Source: Pseudorhizobium banfieldiae | GTDB taxonomy: Bacteria > Pseudomonadota > Alphaproteobacteria > Rhizobiales > Rhizobiaceae | Length of the DNA: 64,000 nt | Assembly (NCBI RefSeq): GCF_000967425.1 | Contig: NZ_FO082820.1 | Location: 2,170,001 to 2,234,000, forward strand | Direction: 5' to 3' | Part shown: positions 11,570 to 19,186 of the stretch, piece after piece | How the letters are laid out: each line of letters begins with the position of its first letter | Position numbering within the stretch: the stretch's first letter is position 1 | The notes under the pieces: generated by a model | What the model saw: only the letters and a program-made list of their open reading frames with translations | The model's database searches: none | What the model was told of the DNA's origin: nothing | Program-made: the position numbers and the translations under genes

Positions 11570-12358
11570 TTGGGACTGCTTGAATCGACGATCACCGGCC
11601 GCAAGGGTCGCAGCAGTCATGCGCATGTGGTCGCGGAACTCGGCAGCGCAATCGTCGCCGGCAGGATTGCCGAAGGCTCCCTGCTTCCCGGTGACGCCGA
11701 ACTCTCGGCCCGGTTCGGCGTCTCGCGCACGGTGCTGCGAGAGGCGATGAAGACGCTTGCTGCCAAGCGGCTCATAGAACCTAAAGCCAAGGTCGGCACC
11801 CGTGTCCTCGATCGTTCGAAGTGGAACTTCTTCGATGCGGATGTGCTCGGCTGGCGCTGCCAGTCCGGGCTGGACTTCGACTTCATCGAGCACCTCGCCG
11901 AGATGCGGATGGCCCTTGAACCCGCGGCGGCAGCGGCAGCGGCCCGGCGCGCCTCCAATGACGATATCGTCCAGCTCTATGCCATCGCGGCAAGGTTTGA
12001 CGATCAGAGCCACACGCCAGAAACCATCGCCCAGGTGGACCTGGAATTCCACCAGGCGATCGCGCGCATGTCCGGCAACCCTTTCATGCGGTCGGCAAGC
12101 GCCATCGTCGAAGCGGCGCTGGCGATTTCCTTCCAGCTCTCTTCGCCGGCGGCCTCACCGGAAAAGATCGCCGAAGTTGCAAGCAATCATCTTCGCATCG
12201 CCCATGCGATTGCCTCGCGCGATCCGGAGAAGGCGGTGCAGGCCATGCGGCACGTGATCGAGGTGGGCAAGAGCCGCATTCGCGCTTCGATCGCACCACC
12301 CTCCCAAACGGAGCCGGACGAACCGTCAGCCCCCCTGCCCGTCGCCTCGGCCTCCTGA
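11570..12358 (+). CDS. GntR-family (FadR subfamily) transcription regulator
   Basis: The 262-residue protein has an N-terminal winged helix (SAIVAGRIAEGSLLPGDAELSARFGVSRTVLREAMKTL, residues 24–62) and an alpha-helical FCD ligand domain. The motif DLEFHQAIARMSGNP contains FCD metal-ligand residues. The TTG start directly abuts the yjfF stop, and an in-frame TGA just before it excludes an earlier start. As the last gene of the sugar operon it probably senses a sugar acid and controls this operon and perhaps the divergent one. The last 33 bases overlap the convergent phosphoesterase gene. Confidence 0.88.
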   Translation: MGLLESTITGRKGRSSHAHVVAELGSAIVAGRIAEGSLLPGDAELSARFGVSRTVLREAMKTLAAKRLIEPKAKVGTRVLDRSKWNFFDADVLGWRCQSGLDFDFIEHLAEMRMALEPAAAAAAARRASNDDIVQLYAIAARFDDQSHTPETIAQVDLEFHQAIARMSGNPFMRSASAIVEAALAISFQLSSPAASPEKIAEVASNHLRIAHAIASRDPEKAVQAMRHVIEVGKSRIRASIAPPSQTEPDEPSAPLPVASAS

Positions 12359-12856
12359 CGTCGTCCCGCGGCGTCCGGCGGTCAGGTCTTCGAGAGTGAC
12401 CGGCCTAAACTCCCTCGCATCCACCCCGACATCGAACTGCCGCGGCATCGGCTTCAGCCGCCCATGCGAGTGGCCATGCAGGTTGATCGACTTCCTGCCC
12501 ATCTGGTTCCAGGTTCGGAAAGGGTAATGACAGAGCACGAGCATCTGCCCGTCGATCCGTATTTCCGCATAATGCTGCACGCTCGCCCAGCCCGTCGCCC
12601 TGATGACTGTATCCGGGTCATTGTTGCCGATGATGAGGTGCTTTCTGCCGTTCAGTCGCCGGAGCAACATGTCCGGCTCCCCCTGCCGGGCCCACATGAA
12701 GTCCCCCAGGTGCCAGAGTTCGTCGTCCGGGAGAACCGTTGCGTTCCACAAGTCGACCAGAACCTCGTCGTGTTCGGCCCTGCTGGAAAACGGCCGACGG
12801 TCGATCGCAAGGACACGAGGGTCGGAGAAATGAGTATCGCTCGTGAAATAGATCAT
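12326..12856 (-). CDS. Calcineurin-like metallophosphoesterase
   Basis: A 176-residue phosphoesterase with the metal-binding motifs in order: SDTHF near the N-terminus, HLGDF, IIGNND, CHYPF and HGHSHGR. These supply the usual Asp, His and Asn ligands for two metals. The short form resembles small phage- and plasmid-like phosphoesterases that act on phosphoesters of unknown nature. It is transcribed toward the GntR gene and overlaps its end by 33 bases. No partner gene indicates a substrate. Confidence 0.85.
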   Translation of the reverse strand: MIYFTSDTHFSDPRVLAIDRRPFSSRAEHDEVLVDLWNATVLPDDELWHLGDFMWARQGEPDMLLRRLNGRKHLIIGNNDPDTVIRATGWASVQHYAEIRIDGQMLVLCHYPFRTWNQMGRKSINLHGHSHGRLKPMPRQFDVGVDAREFRPVTLEDLTAGRRGTTSGGRGDGQGG

Positions 12857-13007
12857 GCGGCAGCAAACGCACCAGTTGCGCCATCGATCCTCCCAGACGG
12901 CCTCACCTGACGAAGGTCAATTCGGATCGTTGCGCTGCTTCGTCGACTCTGACATGGTCGCGGAAATTAGAATCAACTGATATTGCAGTTACGCCAGCAG
13001 GTTAACC

Positions 13008-13211
13008 GTGTCGCTCGAAACGCTCGTCAGTCATCAGCAGGAAGGCATAGCCGCAAGGCTGCGCGGCCTCGGGCACGAAAGCAACCCGTTCCTTGCACGC
13101 GAACTCCTGCCGCAGGCCACAGGCGAGCCTGCAGAAGAATGGCGCTCGAAGGCGGAAGCCTGGTTGTTCGGCTGGCTCATCGAGAACGCCTGGCGGCAGG
13201 ATGATCCTTAA
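13008..13211 (+). CDS. Small Rmf/CrpP-like protein
   Basis: A 67-residue protein starting at a GTG. The pattern HQQEGIAARLRGLGHESNPFL followed by EEWRSKAEAWLFGWL resembles the ribosome modulation factor/CrpP fold, in which a Gly-rich helix and a W..GW segment are conserved. If so it would bind ribosomes or act in stress adaptation. The likeness is judged by eye, the protein is longer than Rmf (about 55 residues), and no neighbour supports the role. The antisense reading frame is discarded as a shadow. Confidence 0.5.
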   Translation: MSLETLVSHQQEGIAARLRGLGHESNPFLARELLPQATGEPAEEWRSKAEAWLFGWLIENAWRQDDP

Positions 13212-13223
13212 TTCTTCCAAACT

Positions 13224-13325
13224 TTAATTGTAGACGGGCGTCGTCTTCGGGGGTTCGTAGTCGGACGGCACAGTCGTCGTGCAGGCGGCAAGCATCAGGA
13301 CGGCGATCAGGGCAAGAATTCTCAC
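13224..13325 (-). CDS. Very small lipoprotein (33 residues)
   Basis: A GTG-started reading frame encodes MRILALIAVLMLAAC and then TTTVPSDYEPPKTTPVYN. This is a complete lipoprotein signal with lipobox LAAC, and the mature part is only about 19 residues. A ribosome site GGAG lies 6 bases upstream of the GTG. Tiny lipoproteins of this kind are frequent in rhizobia and are easily missed because of length. Function unknown; it would be anchored in the outer or inner membrane. Confidence 0.6.
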   Translation of the reverse strand: MRILALIAVLMLAACTTTVPSDYEPPKTTPVYN

Positions 13326-13464
13326 GGCGGTCTCCAGTATTCTACGCCGTTCAGATTAGGCGAAGATTCTTACCAGGACCTGAACCACCCACTCCGGAGC
13401 ATGGCCGGGAACTCCTCGGTCCGACCCGCATTCTAGACCTGAAATGTCGAATGCGGAGAATACC

Positions 13465-14175
13465 ATGAAGTCCCTCGTGTCGCTGATCCTCGGATTAGGC
13501 CTCGCAGTACTCCTCTTCATCGGCGGGTTCATGGGCTTCAGCTGGCTGATCTCCGAGGACGAGCCGCACCGTTTCGCGAACCTCGACGGGGCGCCACTGT
13601 GGACCAATGATCCGGTCTCGGTAAACCGTGAAGCGCAGGACTACGAACGGATCGCGGCGGCACCGGTGCCACCGGTCTTCGCGGCGATGGCCGTGGATGT
13701 TCCCAACGAGATGGAAGAGGAGATGCGGCTCGCATCAAGGGGCCGGCAGGAAGCAGATCCAGGTCTCGACCAGACCGCAACCGGGGCGGTGGATCCCATG
13801 GACCTCGCCTCCACCGCGCATGCACACTGGTGCTCGGGCCAGTATCGCTCCTATCGCGTGGAAGACAACAGCTATCAGCCATTCAACGGCCCGCGCCGGG
13901 AATGCGAGTCGCCCTATATGGCTGATCTTGAGGTGATTGCATCGCGGGATGTAGATCTGCCGGACGAAGCCGCTTACGAGGATATTGCCCAATCAGGCCT
14001 TCCCGCTGCGGAACCGGTTAGTTTCACCGGCGCGACCCGTGCTGCCAACATGGAAGCGCCTATGGATGCGCATGTGGAATGGTGCCTGCAGCGATACAGA
14101 TCCTACCGTCCGGAAGACAACAGCTATCAACCCTATGACGGGCCGCGGCGGCAATGCATGTCGCCATTCGGCTGA
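13465..14175 (+). CDS. BA14K-family envelope protein with two BA14K repeats
   Basis: The preferred start at 13465 ([28 protein letters not shown]) gives 236 residues with an N-terminal membrane anchor and no lipobox. Two BA14K motifs follow. The first is [20 protein letters not shown] with PFNGPRREC around residues 120–150, and the second is [20 protein letters not shown] with PYDGPRRQC at the C-terminus. BA14K is the Brucella lectin-like immunoreactive domain, usually present once. The linker is acidic. A paralogue with the same architecture lies 0.9 kb downstream. An exported, membrane-tethered surface protein is likely. Confidence 0.85.
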   Translation: MKSLVSLILGLGLAVLLFIGGFMGFSWLISEDEPHRFANLDGAPLWTNDPVSVNREAQDYERIAAAPVPPVFAAMAVDVPNEMEEEMRLASRGRQEADPGLDQTATGAVDPMDLASTAHAHWCSGQYRSYRVEDNSYQPFNGPRRECESPYMADLEVIASRDVDLPDEAAYEDIAQSGLPAAEPVSFTGATRAANMEAPMDAHVEWCLQRYRSYRPEDNSYQPYDGPRRQCMSPFG

Positions 14176-14177
14176 GC

Positions 14178-14200
14178 AGCCGACATCCGTAATGTCGGCG
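14178..14200. terminator. Hairpin between convergent genes
   Basis: The inverted repeat GCCGACAT ... ATGTCGGC lies between the stop of the first BA14K gene and the stop of the convergent PilZ gene. No T-run follows on either strand, so termination strength is uncertain. Position between convergent genes suggests a bidirectional terminator or processing hairpin. Confidence 0.4.
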
Positions 14201-14222
14201 TGACGGGGCTTTGCAACCGGGA

Positions 14223-14567
14223 TCACGCCACCTGAAACATCATCTCCCGATGATAGTACTTGAAATAGGCATGGACCTTCGCCGCGGTGTTGGAGCAGCC
14301 GTCGAACTCGACGCCGATCCGGCCATTGCGGAACCACCGTATGTGCGCCTCCACCGTGCACAAGCCATCGCAGGTGAGCTTGACCGAGCTTCCCACCATG
14401 CCGCGGAAGCCGCCTCTCAACTCAATTGCCGCGCCGCTCGTCGATAGGTCCCGCAGCAGGCCTGGCGTTTCCAGGCCCATGTAGATGATCGCAACGTCCG
14501 CGGAGGTCTGCCGTCGAAGCGCCCTCCTTGTCTTTCTACCCCCTGCCTTCCCGCTCAGTTGGTGCAT
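14223..14567 (-). CDS. PilZ-domain protein
   Basis: A 114-residue stand-alone PilZ domain. The c-di-GMP-binding signature is present as RRALRRQ, which supplies the RxxxR arginines, followed about 20 residues later by DLSTSGAAIEL, the D/NxSxxG element. Such single-domain proteins act as c-di-GMP receptors that affect motility or polysaccharide production. It is monocistronic, convergent with the BA14K gene. Its target is unknown. Confidence 0.85.
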   Translation of the reverse strand: MHQLSGKAGGRKTRRALRRQTSADVAIIYMGLETPGLLRDLSTSGAAIELRGGFRGMVGSSVKLTCDGLCTVEAHIRWFRNGRIGVEFDGCSNTAAKVHAYFKYYHREMMFQVA

Positions 14568-14750
14568 GTCAACAGTTCCTCACGCTGCTTCAGAGGAAAG
14601 CGTGGCACCAACCCGTTACAGCGGGATTGAGGAGAATGCTAAAATTGACAAAAGACAGTCTTTTTACGAATCCTGCTCGGAATTGGATAGGACTTCAGTC
14701 CCTATCGCTGGTTCACCTGCCGTTCATACTGGCAGGGCCACACTGGCGAC

Positions 14751-14948
14751 ATGACTGATTATCAACCGAACCTCAGGCCCCTGGAGCCCGCTGAACTGCA
14801 GCTTCTGGAATGCGTTCTGAACCTTGTCTGTCAGCGGCGGGGGCTCGAGAAGACCAGCGTGGAAGCCGAGAATATCGCGGCCGATCTTGTCCAGCTTTAC
14901 GAGCGCGGCGTGCGCCAGGAAGTCGACTTCGGTGCCTTGATGAGCTGA
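14751..14948 (+). CDS. Small conserved-looking hypothetical protein
   Basis: A 65-residue, mainly helical, acidic protein (MTDYQPNLRPLEPAELQLLECVLN...). There is no signal peptide, membrane segment or recognised motif. It ends in a helix ERGVRQEVDFGALM. It resembles small rhizobial helical proteins I cannot name. It lies alone between the PilZ and second BA14K genes. Confidence 0.5.
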   Translation: MTDYQPNLRPLEPAELQLLECVLNLVCQRRGLEKTSVEAENIAADLVQLYERGVRQEVDFGALMS

Positions 14949-15064
14949 ATCACGCGGAGGGCCGATAGCGCCCAACGACTGCCGGACTTTGGTCCCAGAT
15001 GCGTTTTTCAGGGAACCCACACCATCTGTGAACATTTTGCCTTCAGCTAATTCTGGAGTGCATC

Positions 15065-15820
15065 ATGAAGGTGGTCTTGACGATCTTGGGCGGGCTTTGC
15101 TTTTCCGTCATCACGTTCGTAGCTGGTCTCGTTGCAGCAACCCTCTATTTCTCCTCTGGCGATGAGAAGAAGCAGCTGGCGGACACGACCGATCTGTGGA
15201 CCAACCATCCGGTGCGGATCGACTCTGCGAGCAACAACTTCGAGCGCCTTCCGAGTCGGGCAGCGGCACCAGAGCCGGCGTTGGCGGCCAACCAGGATCG
15301 ATCCCGGCCGCCGACAAGTGCAGGAACGGCAATGGCCGCTGCAGGCGACACCGCTGATGGCATGGAAGACGTGGCGATCGACACCACGATGACCGGCTCC
15401 ATATCGCCTGACCAGCTTGAGGCATCCGCGGGCGCACCCGAAGAGCCGCAGTTGAGCGAGGCGCATCTTGAGTGGTGTTCCTCCAGGTATCGGTCGTACC
15501 GCCCCCGGGACAACAGCTACACGCCCTACAGCGGCGGCCGGCGGGAGTGCAAGTCGCCCTTCTCGACGACGCCGCAGAACCAGGCCGCCTTGTCCGAGGA
15601 AGACACGATCTCGCCGCCCCCCACGGCAGAAGACAGTTTCGCGGAGGACGCGGCGGAACCCGCGAACCAGAACGTGGAGCAGGCAGCGGCAGATGAAATG
15701 CCCAGCAGCTATGGCACCTGGGAACACGCAAAATCCTGCTTCGCCCGCTACCGCTCCTATCGCCCCGAGGACAACACCTACCAACCCTACGGCGGCGGCC
15801 CCCGGCGCCAGTGTCGGTAG
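15065..15820 (+). CDS. BA14K-family envelope protein, second double-repeat paralogue
   Basis: A 251-residue protein with an N-terminal membrane anchor (MKVVLTILGGLCFSVITFVAGLVAATLYF). It has two BA14K motifs: HLEWCSSRYRSYRPRDNSYT with GGRREC around residues 135–165, and [20 protein letters not shown] with GGGPRRQC at the very C-terminus. The intervening and preceding segments are acidic and Pro/Ala-rich. The motif LWTNHPVRIDSASNNFERL near residue 45 is matched by [19 protein letters not shown] in the upstream paralogue, so the two genes arose by duplication. It is the last core gene before the island. Confidence 0.85.
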   Translation: MKVVLTILGGLCFSVITFVAGLVAATLYFSSGDEKKQLADTTDLWTNHPVRIDSASNNFERLPSRAAAPEPALAANQDRSRPPTSAGTAMAAAGDTADGMEDVAIDTTMTGSISPDQLEASAGAPEEPQLSEAHLEWCSSRYRSYRPRDNSYTPYSGGRRECKSPFSTTPQNQAALSEEDTISPPPTAEDSFAEDAAEPANQNVEQAAADEMPSSYGTWEHAKSCFARYRSYRPEDNTYQPYGGGPRRQCR

Positions 15821-15879
15821 GTCGCGGTAGGGCGAGCGGCCTAACTGGATGGTGAGATAAAATTTGATATGAGCGGAAA

Positions 15880-15926
15880 TGGTGGGCCCGGAGGGACTCG
15901 AACCCCCAACCAAGCGGTTATGAGCC
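15880..15926 (-). repeat. Left attachment repeat (attL): 47-bp copy of tRNA-Ile(CAU) 3' end
   Basis: These 47 bases are identical to 51538–51584, the 3' end (including CCA, T-arm and anticodon stem) of the intact tRNA gene. Beyond position 15926 the match stops at once. This is the duplicated core left by site-specific integration and marks the left border of the island. The integrase gene starts 165 bases inside. Confidence 0.93.
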
Positions 15927-15940
15927 AACTGGCCGCCTCC

Positions 15941-15970
15941 TTTCAGATGATTTCAGGAGGTTTCAATTGA
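15941..15970 (+). repeat. Three TTTCA repeats in 10-bp phase (candidate integrase/excisionase arm sites)
   Basis: Three consecutive 10-base units begin TTTCAGATGA, TTTCAGGAGG and TTTCAATTGA, so TTTCA recurs exactly once per helical turn. An inverted copy, ATTGAAAT, follows at 15981–15988. The block lies between attL and the integrase gene, where arm-type and excisionase sites usually are. The role is inferred from position and phasing. Confidence 0.5.
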
Positions 15971-16055
15971 ATTCGAACCTATTGAAATCGTTGACTTTTC
16001 GTGGAAAACGCGCGCTACTTCGGTGGTCGGCGAGAATGAGCCGCTCGTCGCCGGG

Positions 16056-16076
16056 GTTGCCCGAGATGTTGCCCGA
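16056..16076 (+). repeat. GTTGCCCGAGATGTTGCCCGA element near left end
   Basis: This stretch contains two GTTGCCCGA-like words spaced 13 bases and is matched 18 of 19 by 51241–51259 near the right end of the island. It lies just upstream of the integrase ATG. Having related copies at both ends suggests either recombination sites or the residue of a shared ancestral end. Confidence 0.4.
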
Positions 16077-16090
16077 AAAGGAGCCGTGTC

Positions 16091-17440
16091 ATGGCGAGAA
16101 ACCGTGGTCTCACAGAGGAAGGCATTAGCTCATTGCCGCCCGCCGCCGCGGGCATGCGGTATGACGTTGCCGACTTGCAGACGCCGAACCTCTTTATAAG
16201 GGTCGGCACCAAGAAAAAGGTCTTCGTATACGTCGCGCGCTTCGCCGGCGGGAAATCACCCACCCGAAAGACCATCGGGGTCTTCCCGGCAATGTCACTG
16301 GAAGAAGCGCGTGCGACCGCCCTCCAATGGAGCCGCGAAGTCCAAAGGGGCCTCGACCCCAAAGAAGAAAGGAAGATCGCCGAACGTGAGAGGCTCATGC
16401 TACGGCGGCGGACGTTCAGGTCTGTCATGGAGGACTACATCGTCGACCTACCGACGCGGAAACGCAACCGCCACGTCGCCAACGATATCATGACGATACG
16501 TCACAACATGCTCGACCCCGCCGGGAACAGCTGGTTGGAGAAACCGATCGCGGACGTCACGGACGCCGACATCGCCAAACTACTCGAAGACATTCGCGAC
16601 CGGCCGGCACGCGCGCAGGCCTTCAACTGCTTGGCCCTGCTGAAGGGCTTCTTCCACTGGACGATGTTCCCCGCGCGACGCGGCGAATACGGCGTAACCG
16701 CCAACCCGGTCGCAAACATAACCCCCGCTGATCTCAAGCTCTGGAAAAACAAGAGGAAGGTTCTGCCGACTGTCTACCAGCTGAGGGCATATATGATGGC
16801 TGCCAGGGCGACCCCCTATCCCTACGGACCCTTTTTCGAGGCCGTGATATTTACCGGAGCGGTACGGAAAGCGGAACTGGCCAGATCGCGCTGGTCTGAA
16901 TTCGACTTGCACATGGCTCTGTGGACAGTACCAGCGTCCCGCGTGAAGAACGGGGAGGAACAGCCGGAGCATCTGGTTCCCCTCACATACACTATGATCT
17001 CATTACTTGACCGACTGCGGCGCAACCAGCCCGCAGGTCACGGCTACTACGTGTTCAGCACGACGTATGGACAAAAACCGATCAACGGGTTCGGGAAGGC
17101 AATGAAAGCGTTCCGCGGACGAATCGATGACGCTCTACGGGAAATCGCACCCGCTGCGGGGAGCCAGCACATCATCCTGCACGACACGCGCCGCCTGGTC
17201 AGGAGCGCCCTCTCGGCACTTGACGTTCCCGACGTCGTCGCCGAGTTGATAATTGGCCATGGACGAAAGGGCATTGAGGGTGTGTATGACCAATACAAGT
17301 ATCTCCCGCAGATGCGAAACGCGCTGGACCGCTTCACGGAAAGGCTGCACTTTATCCTCGATGGTACGGTCGACCATTTTGGGGATGATCCAAATGTTCC
17401 CAAAAGCTGGCATGGTGCTCCGGGAGACGGTGTGCCTTGA
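16091..17440 (+). CDS. Tyrosine recombinase / phage-type integrase
   Basis: A 449-residue P4-type integrase with an N-terminal arm-binding DUF4102-like domain (residues 1–95). The C-terminal catalytic domain shows the active residues Arg in TGAVRKAELA, the HDTRR box, His in IIGHGRKG and the nucleophilic Tyr in GVYDQYKY. It would catalyse integration and excision at the 3' end of tRNA-Ile. A ribosome site AAGGAG precedes the ATG. The stop overlaps the start of the next gene (TTGA), suggesting coupling. All catalytic residues appear intact. Confidence 0.93.
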   Translation: MARNRGLTEEGISSLPPAAAGMRYDVADLQTPNLFIRVGTKKKVFVYVARFAGGKSPTRKTIGVFPAMSLEEARATALQWSREVQRGLDPKEERKIAERERLMLRRRTFRSVMEDYIVDLPTRKRNRHVANDIMTIRHNMLDPAGNSWLEKPIADVTDADIAKLLEDIRDRPARAQAFNCLALLKGFFHWTMFPARRGEYGVTANPVANITPADLKLWKNKRKVLPTVYQLRAYMMAARATPYPYGPFFEAVIFTGAVRKAELARSRWSEFDLHMALWTVPASRVKNGEEQPEHLVPLTYTMISLLDRLRRNQPAGHGYYVFSTTYGQKPINGFGKAMKAFRGRIDDALREIAPAAGSQHIILHDTRRLVRSALSALDVPDVVAELIIGHGRKGIEGVYDQYKYLPQMRNALDRFTERLHFILDGTVDHFGDDPNVPKSWHGAPGDGVP

Positions 17441-18357
17441 CGCGGGAAGAGCTCTACGACCTTGTTTGGTCCAACCCGGTCTCAACCGTTGCCAAAGACC
17501 TGGGAGTGTCGGACGTCTACCTCGGGCGTGTCTGCGGTTTGCTCGAGGTACCCACGCCGCCTCGTGGGTATTGGCGGAAGCTCGCGACCGGAAAGGCCCA
17601 CCAGCGGCCCGAACTCCCGGACCCGCGACCGGGCGTGCCTCGGGTCTGGACCAAAGGGAAGGCAACTGCCCAACCGGCAGCGCAGCGGCCCCGTTATCAG
17701 GCCGAACCCGCCCAGCCGTCTGCGGGACGAAGGAGAAGGCCGCCGCACGAGCTGGTGAAGCAGGCTGAAGAACACTACCGTGAGAGCGAGCACGGTGTAG
17801 ATGGCTATCTCCGTCCCCGAAAGAAGCTGCTGCCTGACATCATAACCTCCAGGGATGGGGCCGCGCGATGTCTGCGCTTTGCAAGCGACCTGTTCCACGT
17901 ACTCGAATCCAGGGGACATCGGGTGATGATCGCACCCGCTTTCGAACGACTTATACGACCCGATCCATTGATGACAAAAACCGATGGCGCAGGCGCGCTA
18001 TGGTCGCCCCTACGGCCGACCGTGGCCTACATCCACGGCGTGCCCATCGGGCTTTGCGTGATGGAAGCCGCCGCGAAGAAGAAACTGCGCTACGTAGGAG
18101 AGGGTCGGTACATTCCCGAGAAAGACTACCGGCCGGACCGGCACCCCGGCCCCACCAGTACGGTCGAGCGATCAATGCCGACAGGACTAATAGAACTGAT
18201 AGCATACAGCCCTTTTCATGGGTTCCCCTGGGTCAAGGAATGGGCGGAAACGCCCAAATGGTCCCTTGGCAGCGGCATCGACGGGGTCATAACGGTTATC
18301 GAGGGCGGGGCAGTTGGCTTGGGCATCGAGCTGGAGAAGGCGGGCCGCTATTTTTGA
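17437..18357 (+). CDS. Hypothetical protein with N-terminal HTH, coupled to integrase
   Basis: The 306-residue product starts at a TTG overlapping the integrase stop. The first 55 residues (MTREELYDLVWSNPVSTVAKDLGVSDVYLGRVC ... PTPPRGYWRKL) form a helix-turn-helix-like segment often seen in island proteins of unknown function. The remainder has a basic, Pro-rich linker (residues 70–105) and an alpha/beta C-terminal part with no motif I recognise. Position suggests a role in island maintenance or integrase control. That is inference. Confidence 0.65.
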   Translation: MTREELYDLVWSNPVSTVAKDLGVSDVYLGRVCGLLEVPTPPRGYWRKLATGKAHQRPELPDPRPGVPRVWTKGKATAQPAAQRPRYQAEPAQPSAGRRRRPPHELVKQAEEHYRESEHGVDGYLRPRKKLLPDIITSRDGAARCLRFASDLFHVLESRGHRVMIAPAFERLIRPDPLMTKTDGAGALWSPLRPTVAYIHGVPIGLCVMEAAAKKKLRYVGEGRYIPEKDYRPDRHPGPTSTVERSMPTGLIELIAYSPFHGFPWVKEWAETPKWSLGSGIDGVITVIEGGAVGLGIELEKAGRYF

Positions 18358-18423
18358 CCGGAGAACGCCGTATGCGGAACTGGGGCAGCATTCATTCCAG
18401 AATATAGCGTGTCTCACGTGTAT

Positions 18424-18690
18424 TCACTGCGTCGACCGATTTGCCATCCAGAGATGTATGACGGTTTTCAGCCACCCGATACGTCCGCTTGTGAGCCTCT
18501 CAGGCGCAGGAAATTTATCGGCCCTCCGGAGCCTCCAGATCGTCGTGGCGGAGAGCGTCGTCAGTTTACAGACCTCTCTGAGTGTATAGTAGCCCTGCAG
18601 CTCGAACACTGGCCGAAACTCCCACCTGCATTTTTTGGGCACCGACGAACGACAGCTCCTCCCGTCGCGCGCCAGCGAGCACCGCAACAC
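18424..18690 (-). CDS. AlpA-family regulator / candidate excisionase
   Basis: An 88-residue protein whose C-terminal 58 residues (YYTLREVCKLTTLSATTIWR ... FPAPERLTSGRIGWL) match the AlpA/excisionase winged-helix pattern: a TLxEV entry helix, a recognition helix TTIWRLRR and the FPxP–GRxGW wing. AlpA proteins act as recombination directionality factors or activate integrase genes on P4-like islands. The first 30 residues look unlike the family, so the true start may be further in. It lies 1 kb from the integrase on the opposite strand. Confidence 0.75.
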   Translation of the reverse strand: MLRCSLARDGRSCRSSVPKKCRWEFRPVFELQGYYTLREVCKLTTLSATTIWRLRRADKFPAPERLTSGRIGWLKTVIHLWMANRSTQ

Positions 18691-19186
18691 TCCGGCTCGA
18701 CCCCGTCCGGATCAACCCGCATCTGCGGCCCGGAAACCAATTGCACGGTCGACGTCAGACGCGATTTGCGGTGCACGAATACTACACCCTGGATGGATGG
18801 TGGATCAACCCAAAATTCCTCACAAAAAAATTTAAGTATAAGCTATAAGTTACGGTAAATATTACGTTATTTAAAGTCTTCCATTTCTCGAAAATGCGGG
18901 ATGGAAACGCTAGACCCAATCAACGGGAACTGCAAGTGACGTCTACAATTCTACCGAAGAAGTCACGGCCAGCAGTAGCATTTATATGAGATCGGCACCC
19001 TGCGCCGAAATCGCGGCAAGAGGGTGCGGGCGCATCCGCAACTCAGCCGGTTGAAGGGCCTTCCGGCAATACACGCGCCGTTATTCGCTCGGTTGCAGAG
19101 CGCGCTCGTCCGTAAACGCCAGATTTGGCGGCCGACAGCAACAGGGTCACGCTGGTCGCCCTCTCTTGGTTTTTTGCGCCTTGCGG
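18691..19186. other. Intergenic region without a recognisable gene
   Basis: About 500 bases between the AlpA-like gene and gabD. It includes an AT-rich stretch at 18815–18890, probably the promoter zone of the AlpA-like gene. No convincing coding region, tRNA or repeat is seen. Short open frames here show no protein-like composition. Confidence 0.5.

Noticed and set aside
15880..15926. Second tRNA gene at the left border
   Set aside because: Only the 3' 47 bases are present; the D-arm and 5' acceptor strand are missing, so it cannot be a working tRNA.
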